This document shows, piece by piece, positions 32,654-42,067 of a DNA stretch of 45,669 bases. Below the pieces are notes generated by a model. That model did no database searches. It was not told the origin of the DNA and was given only the letters and a program-made list of their open reading frames with translations. Position 1 is the first letter of the stretch. The number at the start of each line of letters is the position of its first letter. The stretch lies in assembly GCA_034006265.1 (NCBI GenBank), contig JAVETB010000015.1, forward strand, positions 1 through 45,669, in the 5' to 3' direction. This stretch comes from Syntrophus sp034006265 (GTDB taxonomy: Bacteria > Desulfobacterota > Syntrophia > Syntrophales > Syntrophaceae). The position numbers and the translations under genes were made by a program.

Positions 32654-34654
32654 ATGGGGAAAAAAATTTTCATCATTGATGACAATCGCCATCTCAGCAT
32701 GTTTTTGGAAAAAAAGTTGACCGATGCCGGACATGAAGTCGTAACGGCCATGGACGCTCTGTCAGCCTTCAGGACTCTGGAAAATTATACCCCCGACATC
32801 ATTCTCTGTGATTACTTTCTTCCGAACATCAACGGTGATGAGTTGTGCCAGAAAATCCGCCGGATGGATTCCCTGAAAAGCGTCTTTCTGGCCATCATGT
32901 CAGCGGCGGCCCATGAATTGAATCTGGATCCTTCAAGCATAGGCGCCGATGCCCTGATCGCCAAAGGTTCTTTCAAGGAGACGGAATCCCATATCTTAGC
33001 CCTCCTTGAAGACGTGCAGAACAGCGGTTCCCGTCCGGGGGAAACCGGCCGGATCGGATTGGAAGGCACCAATGCGAGACAGTTGACCAAGGAACTGATT
33101 GCCAAGAATCGATACCTGCAGACAATGCTCGACAGCATTGCGGAAGGGATCATCGAGGTCTGCTCCGGCCAGATTGTTTATGTCAATGATCCAGCCATGA
33201 AGATCCTGGACCAGACACAGGATCAGATCCTCTTTGCCCCGCTTCCCACCCTCTTTGAAGGAGAGGCGAAATCCCAGATAGAATCGCTCCTAGGGTCAAA
33301 CTCTCCGGATCAGATCCTGATCGAGCAGCCGGAAAGAGAGGATGGGAAAGAACGCATCCTGTCCGTAAAAAGATTGCCCTCCTGCGGAGAGTTCAGCAAC
33401 ATTCTTATCCTGATCGAGGATGTCACGCGGAGGATACAGGCCGAAAAAACGCTGCGGGACTCCCACCACCATATGGAGGAGCTGGTTCAAGAGCGGACGG
33501 AGGACCTGAAGCGGGCCAACGAAATGCTGAAGCAGGTCCAAAAACTGGAGGCCATCGGGACACTAGCGGGAGGCATTGCCCACGATTTCAATAATATCCT
33601 GAGCGCCATGATCGGGTACATGGAGCTCACCAAACTGACCCCCAGCCCGGAAAAGCGCCAGTTTTATCTTGACCGGGCCCTCCAGGTCAGCAATCGCGCC
33701 AAGGACATGATCAAACAAATCCTCATTTTCAGCCGCCCTCAGGATCAGGAGAAAAAGCCCATCCTCCTGGCACCGGTCATCAAGGAAGGGATCAAGATGC
33801 TTCGGGCGACGATCCCGTCCACGATTCAGATCAATCAGCGGATTCCCGACCAGTCCCTCATGATTCTCGCCGATACGACCCAGATGCACCAGATCCTGAT
33901 GAATCTGGCGACCAATGCCTTTCATGCCATGAGGAAACAAGGCGGCGTCCTGGACATTGAACTCGCTCAGGAAAAAATCCCCCCCGGCAAGCGGCATCCG
34001 TCCATCCATCTCGCTACAGGCGAGTACGCCAGATTAAGGGTCAAGGATACGGGACACGGGATCGATTCGTCAATTCTTGACCGGATTTTTGATCCCTTTT
34101 TCACCACCAAGGGCCCCGGAGAAGGAACCGGCCTGGGATTATCTGTTGTTTACGGCATTGTCCGGGATCACGGCGGCAGGATTCATGTCGCCAGCGTACC
34201 GGGAGAGGGCACGACCATCAGTGTTTATATGCCTCTGATTGAACCCGAAGCACCCGGAGACAACGGAGACTCGGAACCGATCCCCAAGGGCAGCGAACGC
34301 GTCTTGTTCGTTGATGACGAAGCAGCCATTCTCGACGTGACAAAATCCATGCTGACGGCCCTCGGGTTTCATGTGACGGCCAGCCAGGGCAGCACGGAAG
34401 CGCTGGAGCTTTTTCGCGCTCAGCCCGATTCCTTTGATATTGTCATCACGGACATGACCATGCCCCACATGAGGGGAGACGAACTGGCCGAGGAGCTGAT
34501 GAAGATCCGCAGCGATATACCCATCATTCTCTGCACCGGGTACAGCGACTTGATTTCCGAAGTCAGGGCTCAGGAAATCGGCATCCGCCAATTCCTCATG
34601 AAGCCGCTGTCCCTCGGGGACCTGGCACGGGCTGTCCGCAAAGTCCTGGTCTGA
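32654..34654 (+). CDS. Hybrid sensor histidine kinase (REC-PAS-HisKA-HATPase-REC)
   Basis: 666 residues, no membrane segment, so cytoplasmic. REC1 (1-120) keeps its phospho-acceptor Asp53 (IILCDYFLPN). A PAS-like region follows (about 155-265), then a short coiled coil and HisKA with GGIAHDFNNILSAMIGY (His acceptor), an HATPase with LRVKDTGHGIDSSILDRIF and GEGTGLGLSVVYGIV, and a C-terminal REC2 with ITDMTMPHMRGDEL. ATG 32654 is preceded by AAGGATGG. The HDFNN-type kinase with terminal REC is common in deltaproteobacteria. Input comes through REC1, so it may be a phosphorelay node. It converges on the CHASE2 kinase (27-bp gap). Confidence 0.94.
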   Translation: MGKKIFIIDDNRHLSMFLEKKLTDAGHEVVTAMDALSAFRTLENYTPDIILCDYFLPNINGDELCQKIRRMDSLKSVFLAIMSAAAHELNLDPSSIGADALIAKGSFKETESHILALLEDVQNSGSRPGETGRIGLEGTNARQLTKELIAKNRYLQTMLDSIAEGIIEVCSGQIVYVNDPAMKILDQTQDQILFAPLPTLFEGEAKSQIESLLGSNSPDQILIEQPEREDGKERILSVKRLPSCGEFSNILILIEDVTRRIQAEKTLRDSHHHMEELVQERTEDLKRANEMLKQVQKLEAIGTLAGGIAHDFNNILSAMIGYMELTKLTPSPEKRQFYLDRALQVSNRAKDMIKQILIFSRPQDQEKKPILLAPVIKEGIKMLRATIPSTIQINQRIPDQSLMILADTTQMHQILMNLATNAFHAMRKQGGVLDIELAQEKIPPGKRHPSIHLATGEYARLRVKDTGHGIDSSILDRIFDPFFTTKGPGEGTGLGLSVVYGIVRDHGGRIHVASVPGEGTTISVYMPLIEPEAPGDNGDSEPIPKGSERVLFVDDEAAILDVTKSMLTALGFHVTASQGSTEALELFRAQPDSFDIVITDMTMPHMRGDELAEELMKIRSDIPIILCTGYSDLISEVRAQEIGIRQFLMKPLSLGDLARAVRKVLV

Positions 34655-34681
34655 AGCGCAGGCTTCGAGATTCCGATGGAC

Positions 34682-36961
34682 CTACATCTCCGGTCGCACC
34701 GCTCTGGGAAAGACAAGCGAAAAGGTGGATCCCTGTCCAAAGGCGCTCCGGACGGTCACCCGCCCCCCCTGCGCTTCAACGGCCCGCTTCACAAAAGCCA
34801 GCCCCAGTCCCGATCCTTTCACATTTTCAGCACCCGCAACATTCGCCCGGTAAAATTTATCGAAGATCCGGTCCCGGTCCTCTTCCCGGATCCCGTACCC
34901 CTTATCAGCCACTTCGACGATGACGGAGTCCGGCCCTTCCGCAACCCGAAGAATCACAGGCCGGTTCGGAGGACTGTACTTGAGGGCGTTCTCGATCAGG
35001 TTCAACAGGACCTGCTCGGTCACATCCCGGTCCAGAAGAACGGGGGCCATATCGGCAGGCACCTCGGCAAGGAGCTCAATGTCCTTGCCCCTCGCCGCGG
35101 GCTGCATCTTGACTTGAGCCTGCCGGACGAGATCCGGAACGGAAACGGGGGTTTTTTCCATCCGCTCCCGACCCTCCTCCAGCCTGTTGATGTCGAGAAA
35201 GGTGTTGACAAATTTGGTCAGCCGCTCCGATTCCTCCAGGACAATGCCGGCATACTGTTTCAGCTCCCCCTCCAGGCTGCCCGCCAGCAGTTCGCTGAAG
35301 CCCTGGATATTGGCCATGGGAGTCCTCAACTCATGGGAGACGATCGATACGATTTGACCTTTCAGAAGCTCCACTTCCTTGACCTTCGTGATGTCGGTGA
35401 GGAGGAACAGGGAGTACGCCTTCTCCGCAACGGGCAGCGGTGAAACGTCCACCTTGAGATATCGCGTTTCCGGCCTGCCGAGAAAGACCGTAATGGCCAC
35501 CATCTGAAGCCATTGTTCGAAATCCGGTTCGCTCGCCTCCTTTTCCAGGACATGGCCGGCCAGATCGGCCAGAAAACGATCCCTGGCGTGCAGAAAGATT
35601 CCATTTTCCGCACAGATCCGATGGATATCCCCATTGGCCAGCATCAGCCTTCCATCGGGGTCGAAGACCGCCACACCGAAGATATCGCTTAAGAGAATCC
35701 GATCGGACAGTTCCTTTTCAAAAATCAGTTGATGTGCGATTCCATGAAGGGCAAGGGCCTGCCGCTGAATTCCCCTGGGGGTAAGAAGCCCTGAGATCCC
35801 CTTTCTAACATAACCCGGCTCATCCTTATCCCCCGCATTTCTCAGGTGCGGCTGGATGGCCGCATAGGTCGCACCGAGACTTTCCGCCGCCGCATGGAGT
35901 TTGAGGAGATAGGCCAGAGTCAGGAGAACCAGAAAACTGAGCATGGTTGCAGCCGGCGGGTTCCAGACATGCCAGACGAAAAAGGCGAAGAGGGTGAGCA
36001 AGGAATAAATCACCACGGCGGCGATCAGAAGAAGGAGACAGCTCCCTTCCGTCATTCGGAAAAAAACGCCATAGAGCAAAAGGGCAACCGGAATGCCGAT
36101 CAACCAGCTTGCCGCCAGGGAAACTACCCGGATCTCGTTGCCAAGAAGCAGGTTGTTGACGATATTGGCCTGAACCTCTACGCCCGACATGCCCATCCGG
36201 GTTTCGGCATAGGGAGTTGTGACGCTGTCCACCAGCCCCATGGCTGTAATTCCAACCAGAACGATCCTGCCGCGGAAGTGGTCTTCGGGAAAAGCCCCCT
36301 GGACAACATCGCAGACAGAGACACGGGGGATGGTGCCCGGGCCGCCTGCGTAATTGATTCTCATGAGGTTTTCCTGAAAAATGGTTTGTTCGTCCTCAGG
36401 CCCCGAGGGGTGGGCTCCCCGGGAAAAGGAGCGCCCTCCCGCCAGTTCATGGACCATCGAAGCAAAAGACGGCAGCCGCCGCCCCTGAAAATAGAGTGTG
36501 TGATGCACTTCCCTGGCTACCCCGTCGATCCCCCGTTCAACATGAACGTGTCCCGCAGGAAATGCAGAGAGCGCACGGGCAGGACGCTCAATCATCAGGT
36601 CCTCGTTGATCAGGATCGGTAAAACAACCGGAGGGCCTTTTTTCATGGCCTCGGCAAGAAGAGGATCAAGGGGGGAAGGCTCGGACAGGAGGATATCAAA
36701 AGCCACAATGCCGGAGTTTTTCATTTTTTCAAGGAGAGAAGCATACCAGATCCGTTTCAGGGGCCAAGATCCGAGTCGATCAAGCGTCTTCTCATCAACG
36801 GCTGCAATGAGGATTTTGTCCAGGGGCTTTTCCGGACCTCGAAAACGAAAGGCGAGATCGTAGAAATAATTGTTCATCCCTTCGAAACAACCGAGATACT
36901 CAAGACCGAGGAGGAGCAGCAGGCACAAAGCAGCCAGAAGAATCTTCCGGATGGGAATCAT
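34682..36961 (-). CDS. CHASE2-domain sensor histidine kinase
   Basis: 759 residues. An N-terminal membrane helix leads to a periplasmic CHASE2 domain (about 25-275; DKILIAAVDEKTLDRLGSWP and GRIVLVGITAMGLVDSVTTP). Three membrane helices, a PAS-like region, HisKA with IVSHELRTPMANIQGF, and an HATPase with NLIENALKYSP, DKGYGI and GSGLGLAFVKRAV follow. It lacks a receiver domain, so its regulator is elsewhere, possibly the neighbouring hybrid kinase. ATG 36961. The FecR-domain gene lies 157 bp upstream on the same strand; FecR and CHASE2 genes are often paired, so the FecR protein may be the periplasmic partner. Confidence 0.94.
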   Translation of the reverse strand: MIPIRKILLAALCLLLLLGLEYLGCFEGMNNYFYDLAFRFRGPEKPLDKILIAAVDEKTLDRLGSWPLKRIWYASLLEKMKNSGIVAFDILLSEPSPLDPLLAEAMKKGPPVVLPILINEDLMIERPARALSAFPAGHVHVERGIDGVAREVHHTLYFQGRRLPSFASMVHELAGGRSFSRGAHPSGPEDEQTIFQENLMRINYAGGPGTIPRVSVCDVVQGAFPEDHFRGRIVLVGITAMGLVDSVTTPYAETRMGMSGVEVQANIVNNLLLGNEIRVVSLAASWLIGIPVALLLYGVFFRMTEGSCLLLLIAAVVIYSLLTLFAFFVWHVWNPPAATMLSFLVLLTLAYLLKLHAAAESLGATYAAIQPHLRNAGDKDEPGYVRKGISGLLTPRGIQRQALALHGIAHQLIFEKELSDRILLSDIFGVAVFDPDGRLMLANGDIHRICAENGIFLHARDRFLADLAGHVLEKEASEPDFEQWLQMVAITVFLGRPETRYLKVDVSPLPVAEKAYSLFLLTDITKVKEVELLKGQIVSIVSHELRTPMANIQGFSELLAGSLEGELKQYAGIVLEESERLTKFVNTFLDINRLEEGRERMEKTPVSVPDLVRQAQVKMQPAARGKDIELLAEVPADMAPVLLDRDVTEQVLLNLIENALKYSPPNRPVILRVAEGPDSVIVEVADKGYGIREEDRDRIFDKFYRANVAGAENVKGSGLGLAFVKRAVEAQGGRVTVRSAFGQGSTFSLVFPRAVRPEM

Positions 36962-37118
36962 GGACAGCGGAGTTCTTTCATAAAAGTCATGCCCTGGACA
37001 AGAGCTTCATCACCCTTGACGGCAGACCACGGAAGATTGAAAGCCTGCATTTCGCCAAAGATCAGAGCCCTGAACGGCGGCAGGGAGCGATGTTCCGGTC
37101 CCCTTCATTCGGAAAGCC

Positions 37119-38804
37119 TCAAAGGGTAAAAAGCAGAAGCAAAAGAAATATACCGGTTCCACTCCCAATTCCAATCCATTCGGCCGGGAAGCGGTTCTGA
37201 ATGGTGAAACTCTGCGGCCGGGAAAAACTGCCGGTTTTGCCGCTGCCGTCGACGGGAGCGATCCGCACGAAGTAGGTGCCGGTTTCCTTTGGTTTTCTGG
37301 CCGATATCTCAGGCCCGTCCACCTTTTCATCGACCAGGATCTCTTGGAATCGATCGTCCCTGGCTATCTGCACATGATACGTGAAGCCTTCGCCCGCACT
37401 CCTTGACCTCAGGTTGATCATACCGCCAGAGAGATCCGGCCAGGCGCCGGAGGAAGCCTGCGGCGGGCAGGGTGCGGGAATCGCCACGGGATCGGACCAG
37501 CCCCCCGGACAGTCGTCCTTGGCAACGGAGCGAATCCGGAACGAATAGGGCTTGTTTTCCAGTCCCTCGGCTCTGAATGACACGGCCTCCAGATCGGACC
37601 TGTCCACGACAGGATTCCGGAAATCCCCGTCCTCGCTGATCTGAAGGTGATATCGTGCCGCGTCCGCGACAGACAACCACTCCAGAATCACCGCCTTGTC
37701 TCCGTCCCGGTGCGCACACCCGGAGCTGAGAAGCATCGGGGGAAGAGGATTCTCCCGGATTGCGAAAGGAAACGCTTCGGAGGGAACACCTTCCAGGCCG
37801 ATCGGATCGATGCTCTGCGTCAGGAGAAAATAGGAACCGTCGTCAAGACCGCTCATGGTCACGCGCTCGCCGCGTCTGACCTCGCGTTCCCACACCAGCT
37901 GCTTCCCCTGCGCATCCTTCGCAACCATCACGCGATAGGCGTGGGCGCCGCCGACAGATGCAAGAGAAATGACCGGGGCCGCGTTGTAAAGAGGTTCCAG
38001 GCCCACGGGGTTCGGCGCCAGCAGGAGCTTCCGCGGGGGCAGCGGCCTTGCCGGGTTCTTTATTCTGGCGCCCTCGCCCTGCGCCAGGTTGATGACCTTT
38101 GTGGCCGTATCGACGCTGACACGGCTCTTGAGAACTTCCACACAGGTTTCATGCTCCTTGTCCACGGTGACCCGGAATTCCGTTCCCCGAACCGACGCAA
38201 TCGCCGTCGGGGTGTGGATGCGAAATCGCGAGGATCGCCCCATGACCGACTGAACTTTTGCGGTCACCCGCCCGGCGCTGAGGAAAAAATCGCGCAGCAG
38301 GCGGGACGTCCTGGTCTTCCAGGCTTCTAGGATCGTTACCTCCGTGTGAGACCGAAGCAATAAACTGCTGCCGTCCTCATATTTGATTTCCACGGCGCCG
38401 TCCCGTCCGGTCCTCAGGTTGCTCCGGGGAAGAATATGATCCCCGGCTTTCAGGCTTATCCAGTCTCCTTTTCCTCTCAGCTGCACACAGGCTTCTCCCT
38501 GCACCAAGGACACACAACCTTTCAGGGGCGTCATGTTCCGGGAGGGAACAGGCTTCCCGGAATTTCGACTGCCTTTAAGCCTTTTTTTCGTGCTCGAATA
38601 AAACCGGCCCTTCCGATCAGCCGACTTTCCACTGTTGTGGTCGGATTTGTTGACGTTGCGGGGATCTTTCCGGAAAACTGTCTTTGGTATTTGATCGTCC
38701 TGGGTAGAGCGTTCTGCGGATGAAGACTTCATGCCGGTAACGCCGTTTGTCGGCTGGGCAACAAAGAAAAGGAGAGCCATCAGAATAAGAGCACACTTTT
38801 TCAT
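37119..38804 (-). CDS. FecR-domain periplasmic protein with C-terminal anchor
   Basis: 561 residues from ATG 38804 (GGAG 6 bases upstream). A signal sequence (KKCALILMALLFFVAQP) is followed by a low-complexity basic region. A FecR domain (about 95-250) has GDWISLKAGDHILPRSNLRT and IHTPTAIASVRGTEFRVTVD. Two or three fibronectin-III-like repeats follow (YRVMVAKDAQGKQLVWEREV, YHLQISEDGDFRNP, YHVQIARDDRFQEI). A last hydrophobic helix (IGIGSGTGIFLLLLLFTL) anchors the C-terminus. Probably a periplasmic sensor or scaffold for the CHASE2 kinase encoded downstream; no sigma factor gene of the FecI type is present. Confidence 0.88.
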   Translation of the reverse strand: MKKCALILMALLFFVAQPTNGVTGMKSSSAERSTQDDQIPKTVFRKDPRNVNKSDHNSGKSADRKGRFYSSTKKRLKGSRNSGKPVPSRNMTPLKGCVSLVQGEACVQLRGKGDWISLKAGDHILPRSNLRTGRDGAVEIKYEDGSSLLLRSHTEVTILEAWKTRTSRLLRDFFLSAGRVTAKVQSVMGRSSRFRIHTPTAIASVRGTEFRVTVDKEHETCVEVLKSRVSVDTATKVINLAQGEGARIKNPARPLPPRKLLLAPNPVGLEPLYNAAPVISLASVGGAHAYRVMVAKDAQGKQLVWEREVRRGERVTMSGLDDGSYFLLTQSIDPIGLEGVPSEAFPFAIRENPLPPMLLSSGCAHRDGDKAVILEWLSVADAARYHLQISEDGDFRNPVVDRSDLEAVSFRAEGLENKPYSFRIRSVAKDDCPGGWSDPVAIPAPCPPQASSGAWPDLSGGMINLRSRSAGEGFTYHVQIARDDRFQEILVDEKVDGPEISARKPKETGTYFVRIAPVDGSGKTGSFSRPQSFTIQNRFPAEWIGIGSGTGIFLLLLLFTL

Positions 38805-38964
38805 TGTACACTCCACAAATTAACTTTTTTATTCAACTTAAATAAGGAATCAGAGATACCCGAGATCCGCATACTTGTCAAAGGAAATCAACCGACCACA
38901 GAAAGCCTCTCCCAGGTTAAGCGGACCCGGTGCCGGAAATTGAACCCTGAAAAAACGTTCGTGA

Positions 38965-39261
38965 TCAGACGCACCCACCGGTGGGGAGGCTTGAAGTGAG
39001 CAGAAAACCCCTCAGTCCCCCGTATTCGACGAAATCGATCCGGATAGGTCTGGCCTTATCTAGAAGATCCCTGTTGATCGAAAAGGGGATGCTCCGGACC
39101 GTGACCGTCAGATCATTTTCCTCTGGCTCGTCAAAAACCATCGCCAACCCGGGCCCCAGGGCATTCTGCCTCAGGATCCGGATGGTGGAGGAACCCGTCC
39201 GGTTTTCCAGAAACTGCCTGATCGCCTTGTCGGCTTTTTCCGTCACCTCCAGAATCATCAT
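38965..39261 (-). CDS. HesB/IscA-like (A-type) protein lacking the iron-sulfur cysteines
   Basis: 98 residues. MMILEVTEKADKAIRQFLEN, DEPEENDLTVTVRSIPFSI and ARPIRIDFVEYGGLRGFLLT follow the A-type scaffold pattern. The first conserved Cys, usually in a GGCSGP-like segment, is replaced (RQNALGPGL), and only one Cys remains (GGC near the C-terminus), so classical Fe-S scaffolding is unlikely. The stop is a TGA right after GGCV, in the region where Cys-rich tails occur in relatives; some relatives are selenoproteins, which makes the TGA worth checking. Located between the FecR gene and pdxJ. Confidence 0.7.
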   Translation of the reverse strand: MMILEVTEKADKAIRQFLENRTGSSTIRILRQNALGPGLAMVFDEPEENDLTVTVRSIPFSINRDLLDKARPIRIDFVEYGGLRGFLLTSSLPTGGCV

Positions 39262-39336
39262 GTTATTATGCCTTATGGAAATGGAGCGCTGCGATGCATG
39301 GCCTTCTCCAGGATAACGTTCTTTAGCGCCAATGCA

Positions 39337-40077
39337 CTACTCCAGTATGGCGCACATTTCGTCGACGGCCTTGGCCAACCCGACTGAAGCTGCTCTCGAA
39401 AGAACGGCATTTCCCACCGTGACTTTCAGAATTCCCCTGGCATCTAAAACAGGGTCGATATTCCTGAAGGTGAGGCCATGGCCGGCATTGGCCTTGATCC
39501 CGATGTGCGCTGCAACATTCGCCGCCTGGTAGATCCTGTTCAGTTCTCTCTCCATGACTTTTTCGTCAAGGGCACGGCCATAGGCCCCGGTATGAAGTTC
39601 GACGGAATCCGCCTCACAGTCGCTGGCAAGCTGCACGGCCTCCGGATCGGGATCTACGAGAAGAGATACGGAGATGCCTTGATCCTTGAACAGGTTAACG
39701 GTCTCTTTGATTTTCGCATGCATACTGATTTTCAGCCCGCTTGGCTCTACCGCCTCCCCGCTTCCCTCAGGGACAATGGTCACAGAAGCCGGCTTTATCT
39801 TCTGCGCGAGATGCGTGAGTTCGTCCGAAAGCGGAATCTCAAGGTTAAAGATTCCACGGGTGGCTTCCTTGACGGCGAAGATATCCTCCTCCCGGAGACC
39901 GAGGCCGCCTCTCCCAAGAGAGACCGAAATGCCGTCACAGCCGGCCCTTTCACAGATAAGCGCGCCCTGGACAGGATCGGATTCCTTCTCACCCCGCGTT
40001 TCCCTCAATGTGGCGATCGAATCGATATTCACATAAAGCAGCGTCCGCTTCCAATAAGCGACTCCTCCCATCGGCAT
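39337..40077 (-). CDS. pdxJ: Pyridoxine 5'-phosphate synthase (PdxJ), divergent
   Basis: PdxJ joins 1-deoxyxylulose 5-phosphate with 3-amino-2-oxopropyl phosphate to form PNP. This 246-residue protein keeps VNIDSIATLRETRG, the catalytic-type Glu in FNLEIP, and ANAGHGLTFRNI with the second active-site His. The loop that normally reads HLREDRRHI is SLGRGGLGL, so the His and Arg residues that bind substrate and phosphate there are lost. ATG 40077 has GGAGG 10 bases upstream. A promoter lies at 40233-40261. It could be an altered-specificity paralogue or need another loop; no second pdxJ is visible here. Confidence 0.85.
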   Translation of the reverse strand: MPMGGVAYWKRTLLYVNIDSIATLRETRGEKESDPVQGALICERAGCDGISVSLGRGGLGLREEDIFAVKEATRGIFNLEIPLSDELTHLAQKIKPASVTIVPEGSGEAVEPSGLKISMHAKIKETVNLFKDQGISVSLLVDPDPEAVQLASDCEADSVELHTGAYGRALDEKVMERELNRIYQAANVAAHIGIKANAGHGLTFRNIDPVLDARGILKVTVGNAVLSRAASVGLAKAVDEMCAILE

Positions 40078-40232
40078 GGAACCATTCCCTCCTTTCTTTA
40101 CGAAGCTTGAAAATGGACAAGTGATGAAAGCCGCAGGTTGAGCGTGCTTCGGCAATTACTGGAACAATCTTCCCGGCGGCGGCACCATGATTCAACTAAA
40201 GCGGGAACCCTTCCCCTCGGAGCAACGGAACA

Positions 40233-40261
40233 GTTATCAACTTCATCGCTGATCATGTCAA
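40233..40261 (-). promoter_or_regulatory. Promoter of pdxJ
   Basis: Minus-strand TTGACA (40261-40256), a 17-base spacer and GATAAC (40238-40233), about 155 bases before the pdxJ start. Confidence 0.6.
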
Positions 40262-40454
40262 CTGTTTTTGTTTTTCAAAACGCAGGCATCCGGTGCATCC
40301 GCCGGTGGCACCGGGGTGCACCACGCCCGGAAACAGGATGTTCTCGAGGCAAAACGGGAGCGCCCTGGCGCTGGATCGTCAGAATCGGATACCGCCAGGG
40401 GGGGATACCGGGTTCAACGGCTGTCCGGAGCCCCTGATGCCGGTCTGAAAGCGG

Positions 40455-40490
40455 AAAGGCAGGACCCGGTGAAGGATCCTGCCTTTCTTT
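40455..40490. terminator. Bidirectional terminator-like hairpin
   Basis: AAAGGCAGGA (40455-40464) pairs with TCCTGCCTTT (40477-40486). It is followed by CTTT on the plus strand and TTTCC on the minus strand. It lies just after the broken flavocytochrome gene (minus strand) and may have ended it. Confidence 0.6.
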
Positions 40491-41510
40491 ACGAAGCGGT
40501 CAGGGCGATTGGAAAAACATGCCCATTCCCGTTTGAGCAACGTTCCGGGGGCCTCCAGGGCACATTGAAGTTGAAGCCGTGGCACTGTGGCTGCAGTAGT
40601 CTTCGCTCCTGGCATGCTGGTGGTTGCAGAGGTTGCACCAGTGCCGTCCCGGAATGTCCTGATCCCTGAGGGGTTAAGCCCACGGCTTTTCTTTCGCCGC
40701 GTTCGTTCCGGCAATACGCCCGAAGACGACGCAGTCAGTCATGGCCACACTGCCGAGGCGCACAACCCCGTGGACCCCTCCGGTTACCTCTCCGGCGGCG
40801 TAAAGCCCCTTGATCGACGTTATGCCAAAGCCGGTGACCTGCGCGTTCTGGTCAATCACCAATCCCCCCATCGTGTGGTGGACGCGGGGCCATAGCCTGG
40901 CGACGTAGAAAGGCGGGTTTATGTCGGTTTGGCTTCGGGGAAGATCATGCAGCCGAAGTCGCCGTCCTTCTTCTTGTCGACGAAGGCGTTCAAGCGCTTG
41001 ATTTCCGCCAGGAAGACGTCAGCGGGAATGTTGTAGCTTTTTGCGATTTCCTCGAGGGTGACGGATTTCTTGATCGAACCGGCCTTCAGCATGTCCGCGA
41101 GCATGAGATCGGCGGAGTCCTGGATTCCCGCTTCCTTCTGCATTTTGTTTCCCGCGGCGGCAAAATCCCCGCCGCTGATGATCAAGTTTCCGCCACCGAA
41201 TTCCCGGATCCGAAGGCGCAACAGAACCGTGGGACAAGCCGCCCCCGTCTGCGGCAAATGTGCTGGCGGCGAGCGCCCTTAAAGAGACGTCTCTCGCCTA
41301 GCCCATGATGACCGTCCCGGACCACAGCCTTCAGGACCTTAACCATGACGGGATCTTCTTTCGCGTTCAGGACATTGATTTTCTCTTCGGTAAGGGCCAT
41401 TTTGACGCCCGGGATATGCCTGCGGACCACAGTCTTCTCACTTCTTCCGGCATGGGCGGTGCCCAGGCCGGCCATGACCATTGGGGCAATGCTTACGCCG
41501 GGGCCTAGTG
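40489..41510 (-). pseudogene. Decayed flavocytochrome c / fumarate-urocanate reductase-like flavoprotein
   Basis: Pieces in different frames resemble one FAD reductase. An N-terminal piece has GGNLIISGGDFAAAGNKMQK and DSADLMLADMLKAG; it runs straight into a C-terminal piece (VTLEEIAKSYNIPADVFLAE, NAFVDKKKDGDFG), which means roughly 250 residues are missing. After a frameshift near 40915, the flavin-binding end (FYVARLWPRVHHTMGGLVID and GLYAAGEVTGGVHG) finishes at 40674. Beyond it a disrupted haem-type tail (HWCNLCNHQHARSEDYC, then SQCHGFNFNVP in another frame) is visible. The part upstream of 41257 is uncertain. Such enzymes reduce enoate-type acceptors. Several independent lesions show it is dead. 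Confidence 0.75.
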
Positions 41511-41842
41511 CTTTACAAAATTTCTTCGACTTAGTTCCATACGTACCTTAGGTTGTGTACCGATCAAAAGCGGCTTGTTGTCCGATCGGCACAGTGCTGG
41601 GATGAATGCCTGAATATTCATGCAAATCATCCAGGTATCCTGTCAAATGGCCGCTGTTCTTCCAGTGGTCACCCTGCTTCGAATCGGACGAGCCCCGGTG
41701 CTGTTATGGACATGATCATGCTTGCGTCTGATAAAGAACCTGATTTTCCCGATGGTAAAAGATGGAAAATCCCTGATTATGTGTCAATAAAATCAAGGAG
41801 GATCTTCACGGTCGATGGTCCATCCCGGCTTCCGAGTTTCCC
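41511..41842. other. Intergenic region inside the decayed island
   Basis: About 330 bp between the broken flavoprotein and the next small gene. No coherent reading frame, RNA gene or promoter pair could be identified. Confidence 0.35.
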
Positions 41843-42067
41843 TCAGCCGTCCTTCTTCTCAGCTGGATCGTTTTCTTTCCGGCGCTTTTCCATCACATTG
41901 AAATATTCTTCATAGTGTTTCAGAATCGCACGTTCATACTCTCTGATGCTGTTGAGGGGAATGTAATTGACTTCCCCCAACTGGCGCACCAGGTACTGAG
42001 CGGTCTCCTTATAGGGGATTTTCCCCTCCATGTAAGCATGCTGAAAAATAGTGTTCAAACCCGTCAC
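41843..42067 (-). CDS. Small conserved-type protein, probably 5'-truncated
   Basis: 74 residues from GTG 42067: GLNTIFQHAYMEGKIPYKET, LGEVNYIPLNSIREYERAIL, then a charged tail. The same frame stays open and protein-like upstream (EYRAVFFPDGSKVNV), but it meets two consecutive TGA codons near 42125-42130 and has no ATG, so the true start may be lost and the gene partly decayed. Small proteins of this kind occur near thioredoxin-like and arsenic-related genes in anaerobes (from memory, moderate certainty). Function unknown. Same strand as DUF2703 and hgcB. Confidence 0.5.
   Translation of the reverse strand: MTGLNTIFQHAYMEGKIPYKETAQYLVRQLGEVNYIPLNSIREYERAILKHYEEYFNVMEKRRKENDPAEKKDG

Larger units (their letters stand above)
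40091..40497. repeat. 16-bp direct repeat flanking the pdxJ leader
   Basis: CCTTTCTTTACGAAGC occurs at 40091-40106 and again at 40482-40497, 391 bp apart. The first copy overlaps the pdxJ ribosome-binding region, the second the tail of a terminator-like hairpin. This ~380-bp interval has no gene apart from the pdxJ promoter. Confidence 0.6.
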
